Positions 37,168-46,105 of a stretch of DNA of 64,000 nt are shown here, piece by piece (within the stretch, counting starts at the first letter, position 1; the number at the start of each line of letters is the position of its first letter). This DNA comes from Achromobacter xylosoxidans. Lineage in GTDB: Bacteria > Pseudomonadota > Gammaproteobacteria > Burkholderiales > Burkholderiaceae_B. The translations under genes were made by a program, and so were the position numbers. The stretch is from positions 6,200,001 to 6,264,000 of the forward strand of contig NZ_CP061008.1 in the NCBI RefSeq assembly GCF_014490035.1. The letters run 5' to 3'. The notes under the pieces are model-generated. The model was not told the origin of the DNA, did no database searches, and was given only the letters and a program-made list of their open reading frames with translations.

Positions 37168-37630
37168 GCTGGACCAAGGCAGCGGCCAGATAGCCCCTTA
37201 CATAGCTGCGCCACGTATCCGCTCCGACATCCGTGGCGTATACGACAACAAGCTTGCCGCAAGCAGCCTGGAAATCGGTGAAGCGCTCGGCGAGCGGGTC
37301 CCACTGGCTGGTTGAATCGATGGTTGCCGCTCGCCAGCCCGTACAAGGCAGATCTACCAGCCACTCGACAAACGAGATAGGGCTGCTAAACGGTTCGCTG
37401 CGGCCCTTCAATTCCTGGCAAGCAATGTCGTAGAGTTCGACACCGCCTTCCCCGCCGGTTGCCGTCTGCCAGCCGTCAAAACGGCCAAGCCAGATCAAGG
37501 CGACGGCACGTTGCGGCCCACTGCACACTCGACTGAGCTCCCGGTGCATTTCCGCTTTAGCCTTATCTGGCGGCGGCATTGCCCCGGGCGGCCAAGTCGG
37601 GCGAGAGGAGGAATGCCGGAGGTAGTTCAT
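37133..37630 (-). CDS. Hypothetical protein, first gene of the relaxase operon
   Basis: 165 aa from ATG 37630, overlapping the relaxase start by 35 bp, so co-translation is likely. Family not recognised. It contains ALIWLGRFDGWQTATGGEGG and FVEWLVDLPCTGWRAATIDS with many Trp; no signal peptide. Overlap with traI suggests a role in DNA processing (inference). Confidence 0.6.
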   Translation of the reverse strand: MNYLRHSSSRPTWPPGAMPPPDKAKAEMHRELSRVCSGPQRAVALIWLGRFDGWQTATGGEGGVELYDIACQELKGRSEPFSSPISFVEWLVDLPCTGWRAATIDSTSQWDPLAERFTDFQAACGKLVVVYATDVGADTWRSYVRGYLAAALVQLENADRVDLPV

Positions 37631-37803
37631 GGGCGTGGGCAGCAGAGAAAATGCGACAAGCCTCGCCGCCACCACGCCCCAGGGTCAATGCGGAAACCTG
37701 CTCCGCCAGAAACGTAACAGCGTGCGACATATTGACAAATGCCGATCGGCTCGTCTGACCTCAAGCGACGAGGCACCACACCCGCGCCTTTCGGTTCCTC
37801 CTT

Positions 37804-37848
37804 TCGCCCTTTCCCTTCCCTTAGCCCTTTGCAGGGCCCTTACCCCTT
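37804..37848. repeat. CCCTT repeat cluster with embedded hairpin
   Basis: Six copies of CCCTT occur within 42 bp (37807, 37813, 37818, 37825, 37837, 37844), and GCCCT-TTGC-AGGGC forms a hairpin at 37824-37837. The cluster lies between the divergent relaxase and VirB operons, a typical place for oriT or a shared control region. The rest of 37631-38224 contains no confident gene. Confidence 0.45.
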
Positions 37849-37921
37849 AAGCATTTGCGCCTTTTGAGGGCACAGATTTGAGTGCCCGGCCTTTGGGTAG
37901 GCCCCTTCCCCTTGGAGGCAT

Positions 37922-38125
37922 CTAGTTTCGTTCCTCACAACTCACGATACATTTGCGCGAATAATTATTGAAACCAGCTATGTCTGCCTTCACAGTCGGG
38001 ACCTCTTGAGGGTCGTCTTCAGGCCAATAGCGGCGCGCGCATATCACGTACTGAGGCCAACAACAAGCGCCGACACGCCGTAACGTTTGGATTCTCTTTA
38101 ATTCACCAAGTGCCAAATTTCGCAT
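37922..38125 (-). CDS. Possible small hypothetical protein
   Basis: 67 aa beginning MRNLALGELKRIQTLRRVGA and ending SRKCIVSCEERN, rich in Cys and Arg, with no match that I recognise and no clear ribosome-binding site. A longer version (to 38353) is only antisense to the virB1-like gene. Confidence 0.25.
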   Translation of the reverse strand: MRNLALGELKRIQTLRRVGACCWPQYVICARRYWPEDDPQEVPTVKADIAGFNNYSRKCIVSCEERN

Positions 38126-38180
38126 GTGAGGCGAAAGTTCAGCCGTCGGCATCCCTCGTTGCCGATCCGCTGGCTTACCC

Positions 38181-38210
38181 GCTGGGCTCGCAGCCCGGCG
38201 GGGCTTTTTC
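38181..38210 (+). promoter_or_regulatory. Mutually exclusive hairpins before virB1 (possible attenuator)
   Basis: The arm AGCCC at 38192-38196 can pair with GGGCT at 38184-38188 (stem extendable to 8 bp, 38181-38199) or with GGGCT at 38201-38205, which is followed directly by TTTTT. That is the layout of a terminator and antiterminator, 15 bp upstream of the virB1 start. Confidence 0.45.
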
Positions 38211-38224
38211 CTCCAAGGTGCGAC

Positions 38225-38833
38225 GTGCAGTTCCAAACCCGGTATCGATTCGCCGCCGCGATAGCGCTGTGGGCAATGCTCCCGTCGCACGCGCATGCCG
38301 ACTGCATCGCCGCCGCAGCGGCCTATCACCGAATTGACGTTCAACTGCTGCAAGCAATAGTCATGCAGGAATCCTCCGGCCGAGCGGAGGCAGTGAACTG
38401 CGCCAATGCAAACGCATCCTGCGACTACGGCCTAGCTCAGATCAACAGCGTCCATCTGGAACGCCTGCAACGCTTCGGCGTATCGAAGCAAGACCTCTTC
38501 AATCCATGCGTCTCAGCCTATGTCGGAGCTTGGATTCTCGCTGAGAACTTCGATCGCCTTGGCGTCACCTGGGACGCCGTGGGCGCCTACAACGCCTCAA
38601 CGCCCGCCAAGCGCGCCGCATATGCAAACAAAATCCAGGCGAAGCTCAACGCAATTCGTGCCGGCACTCTTATCCCGGTTCGCGTCCCCTTTTCACCGCG
38701 AACACCGGCCGACCAGCCGGCGGGCAGGTCTCCTGTCGCCGGAGCGGGCACAGCCCTCGCAATTGAGACAGCGGACCCTTCGCTGATCGCGGCAGGCCAG
38801 GCCTCCTCGCAGCGTTCGCAGGAGCAGCATTGA
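38225..38833 (+). CDS. virB1: VirB1-like lytic transglycosylase
   Basis: 202 aa from GTG 38225, preceded by AAGGTG. The signal segment (FAAAIALWAMLPSHAHA) leads to an SLT domain, mature from DCIAAAAAYHRIDVQLLQAI, with catalytic Glu in IVMQESSGRAEAVN and motifs YGLAQIN and VGAYNAST. It opens the peptidoglycan locally for the secretion channel. It is the first gene of the mating operon; its stop overlaps the virB11 ATG. Confidence 0.88.
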   Translation: MQFQTRYRFAAAIALWAMLPSHAHADCIAAAAAYHRIDVQLLQAIVMQESSGRAEAVNCANANASCDYGLAQINSVHLERLQRFGVSKQDLFNPCVSAYVGAWILAENFDRLGVTWDAVGAYNASTPAKRAAYANKIQAKLNAIRAGTLIPVRVPFSPRTPADQPAGRSPVAGAGTALAIETADPSLIAAGQASSQRSQEQH

Positions 38834-39888
38834 TGGATGCGTCGACCACTTACGCGGAAGACATCCTGAGGCAACACCTCAGCGTGATTGAACCGTACCT
38901 CACCTCCAACGAAGTGAATGAGGTGATGGTGAACGCCGCTGACGACATATGGGTGGAAGAGCGCGGTGTCATGCGCAAGGTAGATGCGGGCCTTAGCGAG
39001 GAGCAAGTCGACCGCGCAATTACGTTGATCGCGAGCAAGAACGGCAAGCCAAACTCCCCACTCCTAGACGCGCGCCTGCCCGGCCTTCGAATCGCTGCCG
39101 CGCGCAAGCCCATCGCTCTGCGGGGCTCGATGCTCTGCGTTCGTCGTTTCGCCGCGAAGCGCATCTCTCTGGACAGCTACGTCGAAAGCGGTGCGTTCGA
39201 CGTTGTCACGCAAGACCCACTCGAAACCGCCGCTGCCGACCAAGAACAAGCGTCCTTAAAAAGCGCCCTGCGTCATGGCGGCGCCGCGCTACGAGATTTT
39301 TTCCAGTGGATCATCGAGCGGCGTCACAACATCGTCCTCAGCGGCTCTACCTCCGCCGGAAAGACAACACTTCTCAACGCTCTTTTGGACCTTGTTCCGA
39401 GCACAGACCGCGTCATCACGGTCGAGGACACGGCCGAGCTGCGCCTGGCCGTACCCAACCATGTTGGCCTTGAAGCCAACCAAGCGCTCGGGATCAGCGT
39501 GCGTGACCTGGTCAGGCTCAGCCTTCGATGCAGGCCGGACCGGATTGTGCTTGGCGAGGTCCGCGGCGCAGAAGCTTTCGATCTCCTGGACGCTCTGAAT
39601 ACGGGCCACCCAGGTAGCCAGGTATCCCTGCACGCCGACTCCAGTGCTATGGCCCTGGCCCGCTTGGAGTCGATGCTGAGAATGGCACCAGAAACCCAAA
39701 ACTGGCCTCTGCAGGACCTTCGCAGACAGATCGCAGCCACGTTCAGATTCGTCGTTCATGCCCAGCGCGTCGGGTCATCCAGAGGCCCCCGCGAGATCAG
39801 GGAAATCTTGGGCGTCGACTCAAATGGGTTGTACCAAACCCGCTTGTTGTTTTCCAAAATCCAACTCCAGGACCAACACTATGATTAG
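38833..39888 (+). CDS. virB11: VirB11-like secretion ATPase
   Basis: 351 aa. The N-terminal domain (LSVIEPYLTSNEVNEVMVNA) precedes the RecA-like core: Walker A GSTSAGKTTLLNAL with Lys177, Asp box VITVEDTAELRLAVPNHVGL, Walker B DRIVLGEVRGAEAFDLLDAL and His box GHPGSQVSLHADS. Hexameric traffic ATPase at the channel base. Its position second in the operon, rather than last, is a rearrangement relative to the Agrobacterium virB order. Confidence 0.93.
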   Translation: MDASTTYAEDILRQHLSVIEPYLTSNEVNEVMVNAADDIWVEERGVMRKVDAGLSEEQVDRAITLIASKNGKPNSPLLDARLPGLRIAAARKPIALRGSMLCVRRFAAKRISLDSYVESGAFDVVTQDPLETAAADQEQASLKSALRHGGAALRDFFQWIIERRHNIVLSGSTSAGKTTLLNALLDLVPSTDRVITVEDTAELRLAVPNHVGLEANQALGISVRDLVRLSLRCRPDRIVLGEVRGAEAFDLLDALNTGHPGSQVSLHADSSAMALARLESMLRMAPETQNWPLQDLRRQIAATFRFVVHAQRVGSSRGPREIREILGVDSNGLYQTRLLFSKIQLQDQHYD

Positions 39889-40252
39889 TCATCAATTGCA
39901 CCAACTCCAGCAATGGATCCGTGGTCGTAGCCTCGCTACACGTACGGATAGGCTGCTCCTCGTAGCCTACGCGACGCTCGCGCTCCTCGCTCCAACCCCG
40001 GCTTTCGCACAGAGCATTTTTGGGGGCCGGCTTTGCTCCGGCTTCCAGGCGGTGGTTAACAACGAGCTGATCTCCGTTGTAGTGCTCGTCGCCTGCGTCG
40101 GCGCGATCTTGATGTGGTTGCTCGATGATGGCCAATCGAAGGTGAAAGTTTTCGCTCTCCGCCTGGCTGGCGGCATCGCATCCATCTTCGGTATCGCCAC
40201 GGTGGTCGCGCTCGTGTCCGGGCGAAACCTGATGTGCTCTATCGGCGTCTGA
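39881..40252 (+). CDS. virB2: VirB2/TrbC-family mating pilin
   Basis: 123 aa from ATG 39881, overlapping virB11 by 8 bp. A long signal peptide (TRTDRLLLVAYATLALLAPT) ends at AFAQ. The mature part has two membrane helices (ELISVVVLVACVGAILMWLL, LRLAGGIASIFGIATVVALV), typical for VirB2 pilins. Confidence 0.85.
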   Translation: MISHQLHQLQQWIRGRSLATRTDRLLLVAYATLALLAPTPAFAQSIFGGRLCSGFQAVVNNELISVVVLVACVGAILMWLLDDGQSKVKVFALRLAGGIASIFGIATVVALVSGRNLMCSIGV

Positions 40253-40259
40253 CGCAGCC

Positions 40260-40592
40260 ATGGACGAGCGAGATCCGATCGATGAACTTGAGGTGGAGGT
40301 CGATAAGGCCCTCATCGAGAAACGCCGCATTATTGGGCTCGATCGGCGGGCGGCGGCGGCATTCTTGCTTTTGGCGCCTATGGTCGTGCTCATAAGCCGC
40401 AGCCTATGGATGGCCCTCATCGGCATCCCGATGTACCTAGGCATCCGGTACGTGATGCGCAAGGACCCGGACAAGATTGACGTGTACCAGGCATACAAGG
40501 CGCAACACGACCACTACGTTCCCCGCGCCACACGCGCCCAGAAGCGCAACAAGCGCCCGTTCGGCTTTGGCAGAGATTTCCCATGCTACTGA
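40260..40592 (+). CDS. virB3: VirB3-like inner membrane protein
   Basis: 110 aa with a hydrophobic hairpin (AAFLLLAPMVVLISRSLWMA, LIGIPMYLGIRYVMR) after a charged N-terminus, and a C-terminal VYQAYKAQHDHYVPRA stretch. Size, topology and place between virB2 and virB4 fit VirB3. It overlaps virB4 by 10 bp. Confidence 0.82.
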   Translation: MDERDPIDELEVEVDKALIEKRRIIGLDRRAAAAFLLLAPMVVLISRSLWMALIGIPMYLGIRYVMRKDPDKIDVYQAYKAQHDHYVPRATRAQKRNKRPFGFGRDFPCY

Positions 40593-43216
40593 CTGAGAAA
40601 AATGGCTACACGCTCGACGCCGGCACACTAGGCGAGCTCGAATCAGCGCGCGTGAGAGGCTTGGCATCCACGGCAGAACTCCTCCCCTGGATGTTCCGCT
40701 ACAACGAACAGATCGTCGTCAACAAGGATTCCGCGTTGATGGCTTGCTTCGAGTACACGGGACCCGACACCGACAGTCAATCGGCGGCGCAGTTGCTGAG
40801 CCTCATGCACCAGGCTGAGCATGCATTCCAGGTCGCGAGCAGAAATCCGCTGACTTTCTGGTTTATCACGCACCGCCGACGGAGCGACCCGTATGCGCCC
40901 GCGGTCATGCCTGACCCCTACTCTCAGATCGTCGAAGACGAGCGCAGTAATGCGTTCAAGACCAAGTCGAACTACACGAATCGGCATTATCTCGCCATCG
41001 CCCTGAGCGCTTCTGCGGGTCTAGACCGCATCGCCGGCCGCTTCTTTCACGCGATGGCGCACGAGAAGGTAGGTCCCCTTCGTGCTGCGATCCACGCGCT
41101 GCGTGGAATTTGGTCTGACCAGGCAGACTTCGCATACACCTCCGTTGAGCTGGCGGCAGCCGTCAAAGACTTTGAGGAGCAACTGACTCGGATGCGGGCG
41201 AGCCTGCCTGCCCTTACGCTCACGCGACTCGTCGGGGATGAGCTCGGCGCATTCCTTGCATCCTGCGCCGCGCCTGCCGCGCCCCGTCGGAGTGCAGTAG
41301 CCATGGTGGACTTCCTCGATGAGTCGATGTCCCACGGCGAAGTTATCCCCGCAGAGGACTACATCCTTTTCAAAGCTGAAGGCCGGAAGCGAATCGGTGT
41401 TGTCACCTCGATACCCGCCGCGCACCAGTTTTATCCTTCCCGCATCCGCCCGCATGCACTGGATGACCTCCTCAAGGTTCCTGGTGAGCTGACGATCAGC
41501 CACGTTTATCGGATCCAAGACGCCAACGCCAGCGCGAAAATGATTGACCAGATGGGTTCGTACCATAGAACGAACGCGCTGGATCTGCGAGCGCTTGCTG
41601 CCGTTGCCGCAAACTCAGGCGATCCGAACTATGCACCGCGCGAAGACAGAGGACGAGTTGAAGCAGCGGACGAAGCGGAGGACCTGAAAAAGGGCGTTAG
41701 CCGCGGGAAGGCCTCCTATGGCCAATACACGCTGAGCATCACATCGCTATCCGCACCGTTCCAAAGCGACCTGGTTGAAGATTGGGACAGCGCTATGGAC
41801 CAGGTCAGAACAACGGCCGGAAAGGTCGGTGACGCCCTGATCGGCGCAAAGTTCTTGCCTCTGGTCGAAACACTGGGCGCAATTTCTAGTTGGACGGCCA
41901 CAATCCCCGGCGCATGGCGCGACATCGCACGATGGGCACCGCTACGCGCCGCTGTCGTCGCTCGCGCTGTACCTCTTCGCACCGTCTCGCAAGGCTCAAA
42001 GGAAAATCGCCATCTTTCGAACACGATGAAGCGGCCGTCTCCGGCCCTGGCTGGCCTGCCGACCGATTACGGCACGCCATACTTCTGGACCGGCTTCTAT
42101 CACGATATCGGGCACACACTGGTGTCGGGGGAAACTGGCTTAGGGAAGACCACGATCGTCAACCTGGGCTGGACCCTCTTTCGGAAGTACCTCGGCTCCG
42201 ACGTTTTCATCTTCGACCGAACCTTCTCAAGTCGTATCCCAATAATGATGCAAGGCGGCGTCTATTGCGATCCTGAAGACGCTAGCACCAATCGGCTGAC
42301 GGTGAACCCCCTCTCACTTATTGGCGAAGTCCGGCACCTGAAGTTTGTCAAGGACTGGATCTGCACGCTCGCCGAGCGTCGCGGGTACCTCGCAACAAGC
42401 AACGACAGGGAAGAACTAGAAAAGGCGCTTCTGGCAACCCGCCAACTCCAGCGTAAGGACTGGAGGCTGCACGCAGTCTACGTGCAGCTCCCTGTCGGTT
42501 CCTTCCAGCATGCTCTGGCAGAGTGGGTCGGCGATGCCTTGAATGCGCGTTGGTTCGACAACGGCTTGGACATCTTCGATGAAATCGCGGCTGGACGAGC
42601 TGCCGCTGTTCTCGGCATCGAGATGGGAAAGCTCCTGGCGCAGCCGGACGTCCTCATCCCATATCTCATCTATTGCTTCTATCGCATTCAAGATCGGATT
42701 GAAAGTCGTCGCAACTCTGGACTGATTGCCCCGACGTTCATCGGCCTGCCGGAGGTATGGGGTTTTCTGGAGGAGCCGATCTTTGCAAGGAAGCTGGCCG
42801 AGTGGATCGATACCCTCCGCAAGCTATTGGGCTGCGTCTGGATGGACGCCCAGTCGCCGGAGCGGTACATCAACTCGCCGATATATGCGTCGATTCGGGA
42901 CAACGTCCCGAACCGCATCATCCTGCCGTACCCGGCCGCCAAAACTTCGCCATCTCTGCGCAAGGCGTTTACGGAGCTCGGCCTAAATCCGCAACAAATC
43001 GACCAACTTGCCGAGGGCATTCCAAAGCAAGACTACTTTCTTACGCAGAAGGATGGCTTCATGCGGAAGGTTGCCTTGAAGTTGGATACACGCACACTGG
43101 CGGTCCTGCGGAGCGAACTGGACGCCCAAGCGCTGTTTGACCACTATCGCGCGTCCGACCGCGAGGACTGGCGCGACGCATACTTCCGAGAGGTGGTCCG
43201 TGCATCAAATCCGTAA
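40583..43216 (+). CDS. virB4: VirB4-like secretion ATPase
   Basis: 877 aa. The N-terminal VirB4 domain is followed by a motor with Walker A GETGLGKTTI (Lys522), preceded by FYHDIGHTLV, and Walker B-like ...APTFIGLPEVWGFLE with downstream KLLGCVWMDAQSPER. It energises pilus assembly and substrate transfer at the inner membrane. The Walker B Asp-Glu pair is replaced by LPEVW around residue 722, with the Glu retained. Confidence 0.92.
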   Translation: MLLTEKNGYTLDAGTLGELESARVRGLASTAELLPWMFRYNEQIVVNKDSALMACFEYTGPDTDSQSAAQLLSLMHQAEHAFQVASRNPLTFWFITHRRRSDPYAPAVMPDPYSQIVEDERSNAFKTKSNYTNRHYLAIALSASAGLDRIAGRFFHAMAHEKVGPLRAAIHALRGIWSDQADFAYTSVELAAAVKDFEEQLTRMRASLPALTLTRLVGDELGAFLASCAAPAAPRRSAVAMVDFLDESMSHGEVIPAEDYILFKAEGRKRIGVVTSIPAAHQFYPSRIRPHALDDLLKVPGELTISHVYRIQDANASAKMIDQMGSYHRTNALDLRALAAVAANSGDPNYAPREDRGRVEAADEAEDLKKGVSRGKASYGQYTLSITSLSAPFQSDLVEDWDSAMDQVRTTAGKVGDALIGAKFLPLVETLGAISSWTATIPGAWRDIARWAPLRAAVVARAVPLRTVSQGSKENRHLSNTMKRPSPALAGLPTDYGTPYFWTGFYHDIGHTLVSGETGLGKTTIVNLGWTLFRKYLGSDVFIFDRTFSSRIPIMMQGGVYCDPEDASTNRLTVNPLSLIGEVRHLKFVKDWICTLAERRGYLATSNDREELEKALLATRQLQRKDWRLHAVYVQLPVGSFQHALAEWVGDALNARWFDNGLDIFDEIAAGRAAAVLGIEMGKLLAQPDVLIPYLIYCFYRIQDRIESRRNSGLIAPTFIGLPEVWGFLEEPIFARKLAEWIDTLRKLLGCVWMDAQSPERYINSPIYASIRDNVPNRIILPYPAAKTSPSLRKAFTELGLNPQQIDQLAEGIPKQDYFLTQKDGFMRKVALKLDTRTLAVLRSELDAQALFDHYRASDREDWRDAYFREVVRASNP

Positions 43217-43841
43217 ATCGACAGCCCGCGCGCTTCTGGCGCTGCTCCTTATTGTCGAAGCGCCTGCATTCTCGGCACCATTCCAGCTCCCCGACACTTC
43301 CGACTATGAACCAGGTGGATCGGAGTGGGGATGCGGAGTGCTGCTATGTCTTGCCGGCATAAAGCCCCCTAGCCAATGCAGTGGCTACCTCAACCGGCTC
43401 TGGCGCGTCCTGAATGCAGTTCCGCCCGGACCGTTCCCTACGTGCGCAATGGCGGGCGCAAACAACTACGCAAAGAAGTCGCGCGAGCCATACGACCTTT
43501 GCCCGGCCGGCCACGAGCCAGCGCGGCGAGGTCAAGTGGTCGCTCAAGGGACGCCGACAGGCGAAACAAAGCGATTCAGGCCGAAATTCCGGCTTCAGGG
43601 GACCTATGCCACTTCGGAGCCCGACAGCAATGAGAGTGGCTCGCCCGGTCAACGCGCATGCGTCAGCGGATACGTCGGCCACTACGAGGTCTGCGATAAC
43701 TGCGGCCCGGGCGGAGACGCCGGTGGCGGTACGCCCACTACCGTGCACGTGTTCAGCAGCGTGGTGTGGCTGCCCTATAAGGGCCCGCGTGCCATCGACG
43801 TCATCATCGACGGCGCGCTCTACAACCGTGTTCACTACTGA
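43200..43841 (+). CDS. KikA/TrbM-like periplasmic protein
   Basis: 213 aa from GTG 43200, with AGAGGTG upstream and overlap with the virB4 stop. The signal peptide (STARALLALLLIVEAPAFSA) is followed by GCGVLLCLAGIKPPSQCSGY and LNRLWRVLNAVPPGPFPTC, the Cys pattern of the TrbM/KikA/MpfK family. These mating-pair proteins have an unclear role. The C-terminal half with CVSGYVGHYEVCDNCGPGG has further Cys. Starts further upstream (43137) are inside virB4 and less likely. Confidence 0.7.
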   Translation: MHQIRKSTARALLALLLIVEAPAFSAPFQLPDTSDYEPGGSEWGCGVLLCLAGIKPPSQCSGYLNRLWRVLNAVPPGPFPTCAMAGANNYAKKSREPYDLCPAGHEPARRGQVVAQGTPTGETKRFRPKFRLQGTYATSEPDSNESGSPGQRACVSGYVGHYEVCDNCGPGGDAGGGTPTTVHVFSSVVWLPYKGPRAIDVIIDGALYNRVHY

Positions 43842-43850
43842 GGTACGACT

Positions 43851-44612
43851 ATGCACTCGCCCAAACGCAGGACCGTCATTCGCGCCCTTACGGCGATCGC
43901 CATGAGTTGCTTCGCCATTGCCCCCAAAGCGTCCGGCATTCCGACCTTCGACGGCGCCAACTTCGCGCAACAGCTTTTGAGCGTGATGAACCAAACCCAG
44001 CAGCTCACGCAGCAGACCACGATGGTTCAACAAAACCTGGCGAACTTACAACGGCTTGGCGGAAATGTGCTCAGCCTGGCTGACCAGGCGTATAGCGGTC
44101 AGGGAGTCTCCATGCGCGACCTCGTTTCCAGTGTTTCCGATCTCTACCAAGCGGGCAAGCAGTTACAAGGGATGTACGACGCTGCGAGCGCCGAGATGAA
44201 GTCTCTCAACATGACCCCTGAGCGTTGGGGTACGGCCTTCGTCCACTTGGCTCAGACCAAGGGCGGGGTGTACCGCAAACAGCTCGACCAGGACTTCGCG
44301 ACCATGGAGACCTTCGCGTCGCGTGCTGCAAATCTACGCCAGTTGTCCCGCCAGATTCCCGGCATTGAGGGCAACGTCCAAGGCCTGCAGCTCCTCAATC
44401 AGCAGTCCAGCGTCTTGGCCGGCGAACTCCTGGAGATGCGCAGTCTCATGCAGCGCCAGGTCGTGCTTGATCTCCAGGACCGCGCCACGAAAGAGGACCT
44501 CAACAAGCTTTCTGTTGAAGGCGCGCAACAGCGGTACGACGCGGTCACCAAAGAAGCCGCGAACAAGCGCTCCGCCATCGGAAAGATGAAAAGCCTCGAA
44601 TTTGGCCTCTAG
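43851..44612 (+). CDS. virB5: VirB5/TrbJ-like pilus-tip protein
   Basis: 253 aa. A signal peptide (RALTAIAMSCFAIAPKASG) precedes a largely alpha-helical protein with long Gln-rich stretches (LLSVMNQTQQLTQQTTMVQQ, NLANLQRLGGNVLSL). This is typical of VirB5/TrbJ proteins, which sit at the pilus tip. Position between virB4 and virB6 agrees. Confidence 0.85.
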   Translation: MHSPKRRTVIRALTAIAMSCFAIAPKASGIPTFDGANFAQQLLSVMNQTQQLTQQTTMVQQNLANLQRLGGNVLSLADQAYSGQGVSMRDLVSSVSDLYQAGKQLQGMYDAASAEMKSLNMTPERWGTAFVHLAQTKGGVYRKQLDQDFATMETFASRAANLRQLSRQIPGIEGNVQGLQLLNQQSSVLAGELLEMRSLMQRQVVLDLQDRATKEDLNKLSVEGAQQRYDAVTKEAANKRSAIGKMKSLEFGL

Positions 44613-44614
44613 AC

Positions 44615-44917
44615 ATGACAGGTAAGCCTCTCCGTCGAGTACTACTCGCCCTTTGCCGCAGCCGTCGCGAGCTCCGAATCGTATGCAAGGAGCGGCGCAG
44701 GTACAGGGTGGAGCTTGCTGCGCGTGGCCGACTTGAGCACAAGCCGCTACGCGCGGCAGCGAAGTCTCTGCGGCTGTCGTTGGCGATCGCCATCGTGCAG
44801 GTCGACAGCGCGTCCCCCAACGCGCTAGCCGGCTTTGTCGCAGTGATTTTCACATCCGCCGCCCTCTTCGCGCTTGATGCAGGTGCTCGCGCGCTCGGCT
44901 GGCATCTCGGAGGCTGA
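44615..44917 (+). CDS. Small membrane protein between virB5 and virB6
   Basis: 100 aa, basic N-terminal half (ALCRSRRELRIVCKERRRYR) and one membrane segment (ALAGFVAVIFTSAALFALDA). It starts 2 bp after virB5 and ends 1 bp before virB6, so it is part of the operon. Such positions often hold entry-exclusion or VirB7-type genes, but there is no lipobox, so I do not assign it. Confidence 0.6.
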   Translation: MTGKPLRRVLLALCRSRRELRIVCKERRRYRVELAARGRLEHKPLRAAAKSLRLSLAIAIVQVDSASPNALAGFVAVIFTSAALFALDAGARALGWHLGG

Positions 44918-44918
44918 C

Positions 44919-45938
44919 ATGGACGTCGCAGCCCTATTCAATCAGGCGTTCTCGGCCGTCAACACGGCCGGCTTTGCCCTGGCCGACATTTTTAAAGAGG
45001 AGGGGCTGATCCTCCTATCCGTTGGAGCCTCGGGTACGGCTCTCTGGCTTCTGCTCCGTGATTATTTCCTCGCCAGCGACACCGTCAAGTTCCTCGTCAG
45101 CCTCTTCAATCTGATCCTGAGGATGGGTGTGGTTTTGGTGATCGTGCAGAGCATGAATGGCGTTCCGCGAGATATGTTCGTTACCGCGACCAAGGAAGCG
45201 TCGACCAAGATTACTCAGGGCTCGGCAAATCCGGTCGAGATTCTCAAGTTGACGATGGACACCATCTCGCTCATCGCCGATGGCAAGCGCAAGGAATCGG
45301 AAAAGTCCCTCTACTGCAAGATGCATGGAGGGTGGTCACTGAATCCTCTGGACTGGATCATCGACTCACGCCCCGCCGAATGCGTCAACAAAGATCAGAT
45401 TGGGTTCTTCGAGATTCTCAAGAACTTGCCCCTCATCCTTGTGATCTTTTTATGCCAAATCTTGGCAATCATCGCGATGGTGCTGATGTCGATCGCGTTC
45501 ATTGTCGTCTTGCAGATGTCCTATGTCATGCTGCAGCTCGGTCTCGCCCTCGGGCCGCTGCTAGTCGGCCTATCGATCATCCCCGCTGTTTCCTTCTTGT
45601 TCGACGGCTGGTTGCGATTCATGATCGCTGCCTCGCTGCAGCAGCTTGTCGCGTGGTTTGTCGCTGTGCTCATAACGAAGGGTGTTGTCCCGACACTGGT
45701 CAGCTTTTACGACAAGATCGACAGCCGGAAGGAGGCGGATCTCTACTTCGCGTCCAATGAAATTGCGATGATCGCGATCGCCCTTTTAGGATTCATCGCT
45801 GCATACATGATGTGGCAAGTACCAGGCCTTGCACAGGCGCTCGTTGCGGGGGGCAGCGCAAACGCGCAAAGTTTCGGACGAGGGATGGTGGGCCGCGGCA
45901 TGGCCGCAAAAATCTTGCGCAGCGGAGGCAAGCGATGA
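44919..45938 (+). CDS. virB6: VirB6-like polytopic membrane protein
   Basis: 339 aa from ATG 44919. At least six membrane helices, e.g. LILLSVGASGTALWLLL, FLVSLFNLILRMGVVLVIVQ, LPLILVIFLCQILAIIAMVL, SIAFIVVLQMSYVMLQLGLA and MIAIALLGFIAAYMMWQVPG. Central LALGPLLVGLSIIPAVSFLF and SFYDKID are usual for VirB6/TrbL channel components. A longer frame from 44874 overlaps the small gene and is rejected. Confidence 0.88.
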   Translation: MDVAALFNQAFSAVNTAGFALADIFKEEGLILLSVGASGTALWLLLRDYFLASDTVKFLVSLFNLILRMGVVLVIVQSMNGVPRDMFVTATKEASTKITQGSANPVEILKLTMDTISLIADGKRKESEKSLYCKMHGGWSLNPLDWIIDSRPAECVNKDQIGFFEILKNLPLILVIFLCQILAIIAMVLMSIAFIVVLQMSYVMLQLGLALGPLLVGLSIIPAVSFLFDGWLRFMIAASLQQLVAWFVAVLITKGVVPTLVSFYDKIDSRKEADLYFASNEIAMIAIALLGFIAAYMMWQVPGLAQALVAGGSANAQSFGRGMVGRGMAAKILRSGGKR

Positions 45939-45943
45939 CCTCC

Positions 45944-46105
45944 TCAACCCTCGCGCACTTCCCGCGCCCACTCCTCTTCCCATTCTTTGTCGAAGCGGTC
46001 AGCGTAGCTCTCGCCGACACCGTCGTCGCGACCCGCCGCAGCGAAGCCCTTCAGAAAAGCGCGCGCCAAGATCGCAAGCGCGGCGAATCCCAACAGTCCG
46101 CTCAT
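45944..46105 (-). CDS. Small antisense gene inside the virB operon (second of two)
   Basis: 53 aa: an N-terminal hydrophobic segment (MSGLLGFAALAILARAFLKG) and a very acidic C-terminus (DRFDKEWEEEWAREVRE). Its ATG overlaps the stop of the 70-aa gene upstream (ATGA), a sign of coupling. It ends 6 bp from the virB6 stop. Family unknown. A competing plus-strand frame looks like a shadow. Confidence 0.5.
   Translation of the reverse strand: MSGLLGFAALAILARAFLKGFAAAGRDDGVGESYADRFDKEWEEEWAREVREG

Noticed and set aside
37922..38353. 143-aa minus-strand frame upstream of and overlapping virB1
   Set aside because: The N-terminal half is antisense to the virB1-like gene; only the shorter 67-aa version is kept as a weak candidate.
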